NCBI RefSeq assembly: GCF_000143415.4
Contig: NW_003314347.1
Span: 145,038-209,037 of the forward strand
Direction: 5' to 3'
DNA: 64,000 nucleotides
Origin: Selaginella moellendorffii
Taxonomy: Eukaryota; Streptophyta; Lycopodiopsida; Selaginellales; Selaginellaceae
Made by a program: the position numbers and the translations under genes. Below the pieces are notes generated by a model. It ran no database searches. It saw only the letters and a program-made list of their open reading frames with translations, and was not told where the DNA came from. Positions within the stretch are counted from its first letter, which is position 1; each line of letters opens with the position of its first letter. Positions 49,801 through 59,640 of this stretch are shown here, piece by piece.

Positions 49801-52420
49801 GCCTCACGCCATTTTGATTATAGATCGTTGTGAATATTCAGACACGAGGACTGAAAAGCGCACTGGTGGCGTGTCGAAGAAGGACAAACAGACAAGCAAT
49901 AGGAAAAAAGGAGGTACAAATTATATTTGCAATGGCGTGTGGTCTCATGCCATTCCTTGTAGGAGACACTTCTTCAAAGGCAAAACATGCAAGCACCAAC
50001 CAAACTCAAACTGACAGTGGTCATAAAAAGCGAAAGCACGTTAGACAGTCGTCGGGATCAGAGGCGTTTGATTCGAAAAGGAAGAAGGGCAACGAAAAGA
50101 TGATAGGTAATGCCTCGCGGTCACCACCTCCTGACTCAGATTCCTATGGTGGACTCCCCTTCCCCAATCTCAATGGAGAGGTACAATGGATGAGGGATGC
50201 TTTTCAAGTCAGGGCCACGTTTTTCTCATCTCGTCGTCTTCGAAGGGTGCAAGAACGTGCAGAAACCATGTTAAGACAGTCGGGTGAGGATACGGTCCTA
50301 GGTCACGCACTGAAACAGGCTATGGATGTCTTGTATTTTGAGATGGAGACTCGGCCAAATGATTTTCCCAAGATGGTCCTGGAAGAACAAGCCATCCAGC
50401 CTGAGCAGCCTATGGAAGAAATGCAGGAGGGGGATGAGGAGCCAAAGAAAGATAATGAGCAGGAAGAGCAGAAGGACGAAGAGGAGGACAAAGAAGAGGA
50501 GGACGAAGAAGAGGAGGACGAAGAGGACTTGGATGGTCCTCACAATGGTGACGATCACAATAACGACGACAACGATGATGACGACAATGGCCAGCCTGAG
50601 GTGGCCAAAGAGCAGCGGAGGAAGGTCATACAAGACAAACCATCAGGTAAATAATAGTACATCCATTCCTAACCTTTTACCATTTCTAACATTGTCCATG
50701 TAGGTTGCAAAGCAAATAGTAAGTAGAGATTATTCAGTTGAATTAAGATACAAACTCTAGCCTTTAGTGTCGAGGAAGGATAGTGCCAAGCAAGGGTCGA
50801 AACGTATGTCCAATCCTTCAGAATTAGCAGTGCGCCCAAGTGATATCAGTCCTAGTTCCTCAATAGCAGTTGATGGTAAATACAGTATAGTCGATTCAAT
50901 GTGCTAATGAGTTTGTTTTTAGTAGCCAGTAGGGAGGATACCATCTCAATCGAAGGGAGATATTTGGACATGCATATGGATCCGCCAGTGGACTCTACTT
51001 GCCTGCAAGAGTCATCAAAGCTGGTGGAGGCTACTATCCATATCAACGCCAAGCAAGCTAACCACGCTCCACTTGATGCTGCCCATACCACTGAGTCAAT
51101 CTTGTCCACGTATCCAACTGACGGTGACCATGCGCCATTGGACCCGCATGAGGCCGCCCCAGCCGTCGAGCCAGTCGTATCCTCATTTCCAACGGACTCA
51201 ACATGTGCCCAATCGTCTGACTACGCGCCGTTGGAACCTCCCTACACCGCCCCTGCTGCCTGTTCGGTCATGTCCACTTTGCCAACGGAGGCACCAGCTG
51301 AAATGGCGTGTGATCACACGCCATCGGAACCACCCCATGCCACTGTTGAGCCAGTTGTACCAGAGTCTACAGCTGAAATGGCATGTGCCCACACGCCATC
51401 GGATGCGATTGACCCCACATTGCAGAGGAGAGTATTTCCGCCCTTCACGTTTCCTCGACCAAAACCCTCTCAACGACCATCGGGAGCACCATTTGCTAAT
51501 ATTGTAGATGGTAAAATTGACTTGTACCATTTTTTATACTGACGCATTTCATTTCAGAGTCACGGCGAAGGTACTGTATCGTTTTTGATCTGAACGGTGT
51601 CTTTTTCTCCCATGAGCATGGCTCGTCCTCGAATGTCACTACACCCTCCAAAGCTTGCGGTCGCAAGTTGGTCAAAAGAGACAAATTCACATTAATCACA
51701 CGGGAGAAACTGCGGGATCTAATAATGACCATGCGACACTTAAAACAAAGGGCCGGGTTCAATTTGCAATTGGGAGTTTGGACATCCATGATGCGCCACA
51801 ATGCATTAACGTTGCTACAGATGATGCACGATCAGACGCGAGTAATATTACCATTTGACTTTCTCCTAACGCAGGAGGATTGCTTGACTATGGTCCATGT
51901 GAGGGGTAGCAAGCCCATCTTCATCAAGCCAGAGGCTGTAGTGATGAACTGGACTGCTAGGCCAAGTGAAATCCTCATCATCGATGACTCGCCGATTAAA
52001 ACTGCAGCAAACACACACACATATGCAGTGCACCCCATCTCTTGCAGTATGGAAACTAGGGAGAAGAAACCGTATGTTCTGGGGGACCTTGCAAAACAGC
52101 TTGGAGCGATGGTGATAGAGAACCGGCCAGTCCAGGAGGTGGCTGCAGAAATCAGCCAAATGGCAGATGGAACGGTATATCAGAAGCCATTTGATCGGAC
52201 AGACACCAGTCATCATTTATGGCATGTATATTGTCTAGCCAAGCACTATCCGCATCTCCATAATCTGCTCAACCGGATGGGTTCTTCGACCACTGAACAT
52301 GAGCGTGGACGTATTAGAGAAGAGATGGCATTACTATTGGGTTTAAATCCTGATAGTGTGGAGAGTGATGAAATTCCAAGATTATTGTATAGGCGTTGGA
52401 GGCAAAAAATAACAGTCTGA
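46859..52420 (+). CDS. 1634-residue ParB/Srx-like + acidic + FCP1-like HAD protein of the 14.1-kb element
   Basis: Nine exons inferred from splice signals: 46859-46861 (start codon only), 47101-48480, 48529-49648, 49699-49785, 49842-49913, 49963-50646, 50768-50875, 50923-51510 and 51558-52420. They sum to exactly 1635 codons without a stop. Residues about 225-355 (VYTIDVSRIDIQSKY, YAVSGQHSSLAMQEIV, TRVVCLIKGNSPLR) look like a ParB/sulfiredoxin-fold domain, with SGQHS in the place of the G-x-H-R motif. Residues about 450-830 are globular and unrecognised. Then follow lysine-rich and strongly acidic stretches (EEDEEEEDEEDLD), repeats of APLDP/VEPVV type, and from about 1350 an FCP1/NIF-like HAD domain with FDLNGVFF and ILIIDDSP. 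The second Asp of the DxDxT motif is Asn. Five of the introns interrupt a codon after its first base. Two palindromes encode MACDHTPS and MACAHTPS. Function unknown. Confidence 0.65.
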
Positions 52421-52848
52421 GATGGCATGTATTTATTTAAAAATGTAACTTATTATGGCATGGGGTTCCATGCCATTGTATTAATATTAAAAGACAATTC
52501 TTTGAGAGGATTTGCATTATACTAGAAGTGTTACAGCATGTTACAGCATGTTATTGGAAGTCTACGAAGTTGTTTTATTAATAAGGGGAAAGTAAAGATT
52601 GAATGGGGACTTGGGCTCCATCTAGACTCAGAGCAACTGAGCCAATATTAAAAGGATGGAAAGAAATTGGACGACGATGACAAGGAGAAGAGAGAGGTGA
52701 AGCAGTGGCAGGGGGAGGAGAAGTGATTGAGTAGACATTTCCTTGTTTAAAATAAAATGGCATGTGCCTCAATGCAGTTGAATTTTATTATATTTATATA
52801 CTATATAAAGGTTTGGAAACCTTATTTTACAAGTGGGATAATGACAAT
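52421..52848. other. right subterminal region of the 14.1-kb element
   Basis: No gene. Holds palindromes at 52455 and 52757 and AT-rich DNA with TATATAAAG near 52800. Next to the right TIR is a small hairpin, GTGGGATAATGACAATTCCCAC. Confidence 0.5.
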
Positions 52849-52869
52849 TCCCACTTTAACGAAATAGAG
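52849..52869 (-). repeat. right terminal inverted repeat
   Basis: Exact inverse complement of 38776-38796; ends CGAAATAGAG. Confidence 0.8.
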
Positions 52870-53514
52870 CTTCTAATGTGTTGGGTGCTAACGAATTGTG
52901 GGAAAGGCAATATTTCCCCAAGGATGGATTCCCAACCGCTCCGATTTGGCGAAAGTGGATGCTCTAAAGGGGGGAGCGGTAAAGTAGCCAAATAACAGAG
53001 CCGTGGGCAGCCCTAGCACAAATTATAATAACTGGAACTTGGTGCTAAAAGTGGCACGATATCGAAGAGAGGATGATGGTGCCCTCAAGTAAAGAACTTT
53101 CTAGGATGGGGAGGTGGAGTTGCACCATGGGCAACGTAGGTGTTAGAGACACCTAGGAAATTGACTCTGAGAAGTCAAAATTAAAAGTTCTAAAATGCAA
53201 AGGCTATGTGGATGGAAAGTAAGACCACTCGAGAATGAATAGTGGGATTGAGTTAAAGAAGGTGTTTCTAACAGGTTTAATGAGAACTAAACCAATAAAA
53301 GGAGAGAACCACCACAAGTGGTCGAATGAGCCTCTAAGTTAGAGAGGCTATGCCCCTTAGAGGATGGACAAGGCATGGTGAGCCTTTGGTGTCAAACCAT
53401 GGACAAATAATGGCTGGGTGCCAAGGATGCGAAGGGTAATACATGTTGGTATTACTTTATAAAATGATTTATCGTTCGATGAGGACATCGAATTTTGTCT
53501 ATGGGTGGTGGAGT
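52870..53514 (+). other. internal non-coding domain of the LARD-like element (right part)
   Basis: Resumes the LARD sequence interrupted at 38775. No coding content. A GGGTGGTGGAGT stretch just before the 3' LTR may be the polypurine tract. Confidence 0.55.
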
Positions 53515-54148
53515 TGTGAGACACAAAATCCCTAGGCCCCATTGTGGAGCCGGAAGGGTGCCACATGGTAGTGGCCGAAGCGAACGCCAAACAAGCGTAA
53601 CACGTTTGGACTAAAAGTTCCGACTTGAAAGGTCGAGAGCGGGAGTGGAACTCCCAACAAAGTGCTCGAGGAACGAGCACAAAGTGAGCAATAAGCAAGG
53701 CTCCAAAAAGGAACCCAAAACGGGCCAGCACATGACACGTGGAAGTGTCCGAGATGGAGTCCGAGATGGACTGAGATGGAGTCCGAGATGGAGCCCGAGA
53801 TGGAGCTCGAGATGGAGTCCAAGATGGACCGAGACGGAGTCCGAGATGGAGCCTGAGATGGAGTCCGAGATGGACGGGCTTGTGGACCACCGATGTGACC
53901 AAGGTGATTGAGCACGGCCTAGCATAATGGGCTGGTATGTTGGTGGTGCCTTGGGGTGTCGGTCATGGGACCGGACACGTGGAGCACTTGGACCAAGTGC
54001 AAAGGTTGAGTGGCATGGATGCTATTGTCGAGGCTAGCAAGCCCCAAGTCCTGAGTGGGACTTATGGAGGTTGTGAATGAGACTCCTTCAAGTGATCGAA
54101 GGTGTGGTTAAGTGACTAAAGTAGAATGGAAAAAATTAGTCACTTACA
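53515..54148 (+). repeat. 3' LTR of the LARD-like element (634 bp, internally deleted)
   Basis: Start and end match the 1753-bp 5' LTR; about 1.1 kb from within the minisatellite to about the middle of the LTR is absent. The minisatellite remnant is at 53747-53875. Confidence 0.85.
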
Positions 54149-54153
54149 CTTTG
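54149..54153. other. target site duplication CTTTG (right)
   Basis: Identical to 33615-33619; continues into the interrupted RT frame of the minus-strand element. Confidence 0.9.
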
Positions 54154-56137
54154 TCAAGAAGCTCCGTGAGTTGCTTCTTGAGTTCAGCCATCTCCTTGAT
54201 GTTCAACCGATATGGAGCTTTCGTAGGTGGTTTAGAACCGGGAATAACCTCAATTCGATGATCAACCTCACGGCTAGGAGGTAGCTCTGGCGGCAAATCC
54301 TTCGGGAAGATGTCCTGATTCCTCACCAACAACTCCAACATCTTCTTTGGTACAAGATCAACCCCATCACCAATTCGAACTGAGTCACCAACACTCTCAG
54401 CTTCTATCACTTGAACCCAGAAGGTCCGACATCCCCTCTTAGCTGCTTTTTGAGTGGCCTTCGCAATCAGGAACTTTGCATCCCAATCCTTTGAGGAACG
54501 CTTTTACAACTGAAAGGACACATTGGGATGTCCTTCAGACTTCAATGTGATACGACTTTGTCCAGCACCATAAATCCCTTTTATGTATTTGTTGAAGAAG
54601 TCCATATCAAACACCATCTGAAAATCTGGTATCTTCAACACTACCAAGTTCACTTTTTCTTTCCACTTAGATATTTTTATTGGAACATCACTCACAAACT
54701 TTCTGGCTACTTGCCCACCTTCTGCAAACCAGAAGTGCATAGGCGACATTTGCTCAGCATTCAATCCTAATAACTTAACTAAGTCTTCGGATATCACATT
54801 GTGCGTAGCTCCCGTATCAATCATCACTCGGATTCGGTGTCCGCGGACAAAGCCTACCAGATACATCAACAGATCAGTGTTTGCATTGACTGCAAGAAAA
54901 GCTTGAGGAAAGCAACGAAAGTTACTCACCTCCTCTTCCTCATAGTCTACATTGACCAACTCGTCAACCCCTTCGGCTTCACCACCACCATCTTCCCTCA
55001 TGATATTAACACAAGACTTTGTCTTATGCTTGTTAGGACATTCTGATGACCTATGTCCCGACTCTCCACAATGGAAGCAATGACCCACACTACCCGTTCC
55101 GCTAGGAGCAGGTTTTGCAGGTTGCTACTGCTTGTACCCACCAAGAGGAAGAACATAGGGCTTAGGACCAAAAGAAGCTGCTGGTGGTCTCCAACCACCA
55201 CCACCTTTGTTAACCATTGCTTGTGAGCCTCTAGGGCGGAACATGCTTTCCACCTTTTGTTTCTGATCACCTTGTTTATTCCTAGAATTTTTATTCTTAT
55301 TCGAGTTACCAGCATACGGTTGCTAATATTGTTCCATGAGCAAGTGACTAATGACAACTTGCTGCGCTGCCTCCTTACACTCCAAGTACGTCTTTGGCTT
55401 AAACTTCAAAATCTCATTACGAGAAAATGAACTTAAACCCTCCAAAAAATAACTCCGAGCATCTTCATCACTCATATTTGCAATCATAATGCACTTCTAA
55501 GCAAACGCATTAACGTAATGCATGAGGCCCCCTCGCTGCTTTAACCACCGCAGCTCCGCGCGAAGTCTCAGACCAAGATCATCCGGCAAGTATTCCTTAC
55601 GGATACGAGACTGCATCTTGGTCCAACTTTTTCAGCACACACCTAGCGCCACCAAGTTTTGGCATGACCGGTGAGAAAGGATTGCACGCATGCAACTTTC
55701 GTACGATCATCTAAGTCTGCCATTATGAAATAGTTTTCCATATCATAGACCTAGTCCTCCAAAACTTGATAGTCCCGCATGCCTCTGAAGTTGGGTGGTT
55801 TCAGAGGCTTGAACTTTGAAACTCGTGCAACCGAAGGCAGCTGCAGAACTTCATCGTCCTCAGAACTCGAAGAGGAGTCTGGTTGCTTAGGCTTAGCTGG
55901 TTTAGCTACCTCAGCTTCTTTCTTCCTCTTCTTGTTCTCCTTCTTCAATTTGTGAATTTCCTTTCACAAATTCTTGATCTCAACTTCCTGAGCTATACGC
56001 TACGACGTTGCAGCATTTGGCTCTTCCTCTTTTGATTCGGCCTCGGCCTCTTCCGCAACACCTCTAGCAGGAGTTTCCTCCTCTCGATTCGCCCGTCTAG
56101 AGGTTTCAGCGTCATCAGCACGGTTCCTCTTCACCAT
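54154..56137 (-). pseudogene. gag, protease and RT start of the split Ty3 element
   Basis: Gag opens at 56137 (MVKRNRADDAETSRR), with a Lys/Glu-rich linker, FKPLKPPNFRGMRDYQ and a Ty3-type capsid segment (about 55600-55740), then one zinc knuckle CFHCGESGHRSSEC (55078). Protease shows IDTGATHNVIS (about 54805). RT begins near 54340 with LPPSREVDHRIEVIPGSKPP and AELKKQLTELLDK, where the inner element cuts it. In-frame stops occur in gag near 56000 and 55751 and before RT. Dead copy. Confidence 0.82.
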
Positions 56138-56314
56138 CCTACTAGCTGCATGCATGCCTCTATTAGTAATTGAACATGCATACAACGTTCTTACTGAATG
56201 GTGCAATCCAACTAATCCTACATAAGTCACTTTGGATCTACTAGAAATGTCTCTGTGTATGCAACTTGAGTCACAAAATCCGACAAAAGTTGGATAGGAA
56301 TCATTGAGACAATT

Positions 56315-56326
56315 CCTCTGATACCA
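56315..56326 (-). other. primer-binding site of the split Ty3 element
   Basis: TGGTATCAGAGG read on the minus strand, 2 bp after the 5' LTR; initiator-methionine tRNA type. Confidence 0.8.
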
Positions 56327-56328
56327 AA

Positions 56329-56949
56329 TGTAGTGCACCTGAATTTGGAGCCGAACTCCAAGCCCGTTGCACTACGAACGATGGTCCGGTACAATCCCAC
56401 AAGCACCAGCTCCCCGTATCCAGCACCTGCACGCAAAATGGTGTCAGATGGAGTCTGGCACAATTTTGGCATACCGCTAGCCTAACACGAGGAGAAGGGT
56501 ACTCCACCGACTAGAGCAGCGTGGAGTTTAAGCTTAGACCCAAGCCGGACGCAGAACAAAAAGCAACATAGCTTAGCAGGAGCCAAACTAATGTCTTCAG
56601 TGGTCGGACATGCATTCCAACCACTATCCCTACTATATATTTGGAACCCCCCATATCCCCCCCCCCCTAAGGAACACACGCTTTGGGCTTTCACCCCAAG
56701 CCTCCCTTAGTACCAAGAGTTAGTCTCTGGGACAAGCTCAAAACTTATCAAATATGGAATAGTGCTAGATTACGAATTTGGACACGAGATGAACACCATT
56801 GTGTTCAGGCCGACCTCTACACTCCATAAATATGCCAAATGAGCAAATCTAGACACTTTCCATAAATAACATTTAGCACCGAAGTGAGACTAACACAAAG
56901 GGCATGATAACGAGGGTGTTTGGCAGACACGGTAAACTATCATCCAGCA
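56329..56949 (-). repeat. 5' LTR of the split Ty3 element
   Basis: Matches 30767-31393. Starts TGCTGGATGATAG and ends GGTGCACTACA on the minus strand; the C run at about 56658-56668 is shorter than in the other LTR. Confidence 0.85.
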
Positions 56950-57450
56950 ATATTGAGGGACTAATCTCAATATGCGAGGGTTCTTGCCAAGCCAGTGCAA
57001 GACAAAGCAAAAGAGAACTAAGAGCCAGACCGAGAATGCTCAGCTAGAAACACATAGGAGTTCCTACTTTATATCCATCTGACTAAGTACAGATGCTAAG
57101 CCCAGTAAACTAACACTTGGACAAAAAGGGCTACCTCCTGCCGTCATGGCAGTAAGGAAAGAGTGCCCATAAGGATTGGCCAACAAGTATCTTTCGATAC
57201 CCGAAGTCACATTCACGACACTTAAACACAGTCTAATGATTATCAATCCATGCAAAAAAAACATCTTTATGGACTAAAGTTATCAAAAGATGCTATAAAA
57301 TTGGGTAAAAACTACCCAAAAAAGCTAGTTTACCCAAGAAAACATGAAAGCTAGTGTTGAGTAGTTAGTGGTTTGGATGAAAAGATCTCCTTACACTTGT
57401 TTATATAGAGAGGGATCCCAAAAGCTTTACCTTTGGATATCTTAAATTTA
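56950..57450. other. unassigned DNA
   Basis: No gene or repeat identity recognised; likely part of the decayed element that follows. Confidence 0.4.
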
Positions 57451-58430
57451 CATTTGTTTGGATTTAACACATTAGCAATGAGAGAAAACAGCTTCCAAGT
57501 GCTCTAGATGCTCTTGAAAGGAATGTATGGCTAAGTAGAGATCATCAATATACACCCACAAAGTTGTGCCAATGCTGTCATAGATGCATATGTCATAAGA
57601 TATTGGAAAGTTGCTCCAACATTGCAAAAGCCAAAATGAATCATATATAAGCAAAGATCCCCTAAGGAGTACAAAATGATATTTTATCTCTGTCCAGTGG
57701 ATTCACAATGATTTGGTTATACCCAAAGAAGCCATCCATGAAGAAATAATAAAGGAAACTAGCAAGTTCATTGGTGATCTCAAAGAGATAGATTATATCA
57801 TGCATGCATCTGCATTGTTAAAGAACTTGATCTTGTGCACAAGATCTTCTATAGAAACACATAGGAGGTAATTGTAGTCCCATGTGAATACATCTTTGAA
57901 GCTCTAGAGCAAATCGATAAACTATGTCGCATCCTCCTTGTTGAGAGCACTAGAAATAAACACTAGTTCTTTGTCTCTAGATAAGAAAATCTGTTGGCAA
58001 CTAGGATCTGGCTTTGTCTCAGTCTCCATCTTGGTTGGGATTTTAGCCAAAAGTGAGGCCACATATTGGGATTCCAAGCTCTTGGCTTCCTGTATAGTTG
58101 TGATTGTATCATGTGACAATTAATCAACCCAAAAAATTATCCTTGCAAGGAATGCTGGTGTCTTCAAGATGTTTGTTGACTGCCACAAGTCTCTGAGGCA
58201 CCCTTGCAAACCTGGTATTCACTATTGAGTTAGCAAGTCACTAACTATAAATCTCCAAAGAATTGGACATGGTAGAGCTTGAGTTCTTTTGTTAATTGCA
58301 TGGCATTGATCATGGCCAAGTATTCAGTCTCATTCGCAAATGAAGCTGGCAAATGTGTGGAGAGCTTGGAGCCTATTTCTCCTGATCGTTGATGATCCAT
58401 ACACCAATGCTACCTTCTCAATATTGTGGA
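57450..58430 (-). pseudogene. decayed Ty3-type pol with RNase H-like segment upstream of RT
   Basis: On the minus strand, from high to low coordinates: an RNase H-like piece ASFANETEYLAMINAMQLTK (near 58350-58290), a leader similar to RT N-termini (FKDVFTWDYNYL near 57890-57850), and RT ending in VGVYIDDLYLAIHSFQEHLE (YIDD near 57545). Stops and shifts are frequent. An RNase H piece ahead of RT is not the usual Ty3 order; some Tat-lineage elements carry an extra RNase H. Fragmentary, so the order should be treated with caution. Confidence 0.55.
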
Positions 58431-59440
58431 CACTAGGCTCCATCAAAATAAACCACAAACTATGGAGTGGAAACTTCTCCAAATAAAGGAGAAGGATCCA
58501 CAATGTTATCCTCTACCAAGATCAACTAGATCTCTTAGTCTTTTGCATCCAAAGTTGTAAGACACAATGCTAAGGGAGTTGGTGTTGACACTTGGGCTAG
58601 ATCTTCATTGCAAAAGCAAAAGGCCATTGGGGGGAGATCTTGCACCATGCCAAGGTCTTAATCTTCCTAAACCAATGCTATGCCCTACTCCAAAAACTGT
58701 GTAGCTTCAAAAGGTGGCAGTGATGGCAGGTCTATATGGTCTAGGAACTTAGTTTTGGAGGCCTGGATATCCAAAGGGGAGTAGTCAAAGACACTAGCCA
58801 CCTCCAAAATCTCCAACTCTTGCAAACTCTTATCATGAAGCAGCTCTGGAAAAATGACTAAGAGATCATCTCCAACTTGAGTCTACACCATGCTTACAAC
58901 TTTGGGCTGTCGAGAAATATTCTGTCCTCATTAGTTGAGGAGAGTTACAGAGGTTTTGTCATCTGAAATCTTCACGTACAATGTATAGTTCATCAGCCTC
59001 ACTACCAGAATAGTATAAAACAAACTTATTATATTAACAAGGGAGAAATCAGCATCCTCCAGTTTTTTAGCATGACAAACTAACATCCTTCATTTTTCAC
59101 AGCAAGATAACGTCCAAAACACATACAACAATCTAAACAGACTGTTAATACATTACTATTTCAAGGTTTGCGTTTTTCTAACCATCTGATGATATGTACA
59201 TGGTATGTATACACAGAAAAAAAACTCTAAGCATCCGAACCTGAAGAAACCTGAATCAAGCTCAAGCAAAAGGTAAATCATTAAAGACACAAAAACGAAA
59301 ACAATTAGCAAAACATTGTAGCAGCAATGTTAACATAAAGGGGAGCTGTTTGCTTCTTACATATTTGGATTGATTTGTTGCGTAATTACGTACAATGTAC
59401 ACACTAACAGGCTAGTCTTGACCCCAAACTCCCAGAAAAA
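58431..59440. other. AT-rich transposon remnant, no gene recognised
   Basis: Continues the decayed element; no domain could be assigned. Confidence 0.4.
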
Positions 59441-59445
59441 ATCAT

Positions 59446-59640
59446 GAAGGGCGTTTTTCTTTTTCAAATTCGGATTCACAATGCATGAACATGGCTTTGG
59501 CTCGTTCCATATCTCCACATCTGCCATACATCTGGACCGGCTTGTTTGCCAAGTAGCGATTCCTGTAGTGGCTGCTCTGCAAGATGGAGTCGTGGATTGT
59601 CCTGCCTCTGCCGAATGCTGGCAAGAAAGGTATGTAGCTT
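59446..59640 (-). pseudogene. fragment of a PLS-class PPR gene
   Basis: Two PPR-like motifs: GRTIHDSILQSSHYRNRYLA and VQMYGRCGDMERAKAMF, a typical order in Selaginella-type PLS PPR proteins. The upstream minus-strand frame (to about 59725) is helical and unassigned; the fragment ends in a stop shortly after. Too short for a functional PPR protein. Confidence 0.65.

Larger units (their letters stand above)
39404..52778. repeat. dispersed 22-bp palindromic repeat family (half-site ATGGCRTGNGG)
   Basis: The unit reads ATGGCRTGNGG followed by its near inverse complement CCNCAYGCCAT. Copies I located start at 39404, 40004, 40161, 40307, 41649, 41706, 43552, 43622, 43658, 44538 (25 bp), 44613, 45456, 45535, 46887, 46964, 47024, 48301, 49791, 49932, 51303, 51378, 52455 and 52757; partial ones at 39317 and 43829 (cut by the gap). 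Most are 22 bp with 0-4 departures from consensus; 51303-51324 is a perfect palindrome. They occur in intergenic DNA, in introns (46887-47045 has three in one intron; 49791 and 49932 sit in two others) and in frame within exons. None was found outside the terminal repeats. Confidence 0.88.
38776..52869. mobile_element. 14.1-kb TIR-bounded transposon with ParB-like/HAD protein, transposase-like protein and dispersed palindromes
   Basis: The ends carry a 21-bp perfect inverted repeat beginning CTCTATTTCGTTAAAG (38776-38796, and inverted at 52849-52869), with weaker similarity continuing about 20 bp outward. The host LARD sequence resumes on both sides. Inside are two divergent genes, transcribed outward from a 3.4-kb central region: a transposase-like gene on the minus strand (40328-43469) and a 9-exon gene on the plus strand (46859-52420). 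A small minus-strand frame lies near the left end. At least 22 copies of a 22-bp palindrome occur throughout. No clear target duplication was found. Class unassigned; the layout is that of a large DNA transposon. Confidence 0.7.
33620..54148 (+). mobile_element. non-coding LTR retrotransposon (LARD-like), itself interrupted
   Basis: Bounded by CTTTG duplications and by LTRs starting TGTGARACACAAAATCCC and ending TTAGTCRCTTACA. 5' LTR is 1753 bp, 3' LTR 634 bp because about 1.1 kb is missing from its middle. A primer-binding site lies 3 bp after the 5' LTR. The internal DNA at 35388-38775 and 52870-53514 shows no gag or pol in any frame, as in large retrotransposon derivatives that rely on proteins from elsewhere. 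The 14.1-kb block at 38776-52869 was inserted into it. Confidence 0.85.
30767..56949 (-). mobile_element. minus-strand Ty3-type LTR retrotransposon, split by a 20.5-kb insertion
   Basis: LTRs of about 625 bp lie at 30767-31393 (3' LTR) and 56329-56949 (5' LTR), starting TGCTGGATGATAG and ending CTACA in element orientation. A primer-binding site TGGTATCAGA follows the 5' LTR. Gag, protease and RT N-terminus are at 56137-54154; RT continues at 33614 after the insertion, followed by RNase H and integrase to 31394. Joining the two halves across the duplicated CTTTG restores the reading LLDKG-HIRPS of the RT start. Flanks of the two LTRs do not match each other, and the integrase C-terminus is missing, so the outer end has been rearranged. 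Confidence 0.88.

Noticed and set aside
50298-50633. Hydrophobic valine/leucine-rich frame on the minus strand
   Set aside because: It is the antisense of the acidic GAG/GAC-rich stretch of the plus-strand protein.
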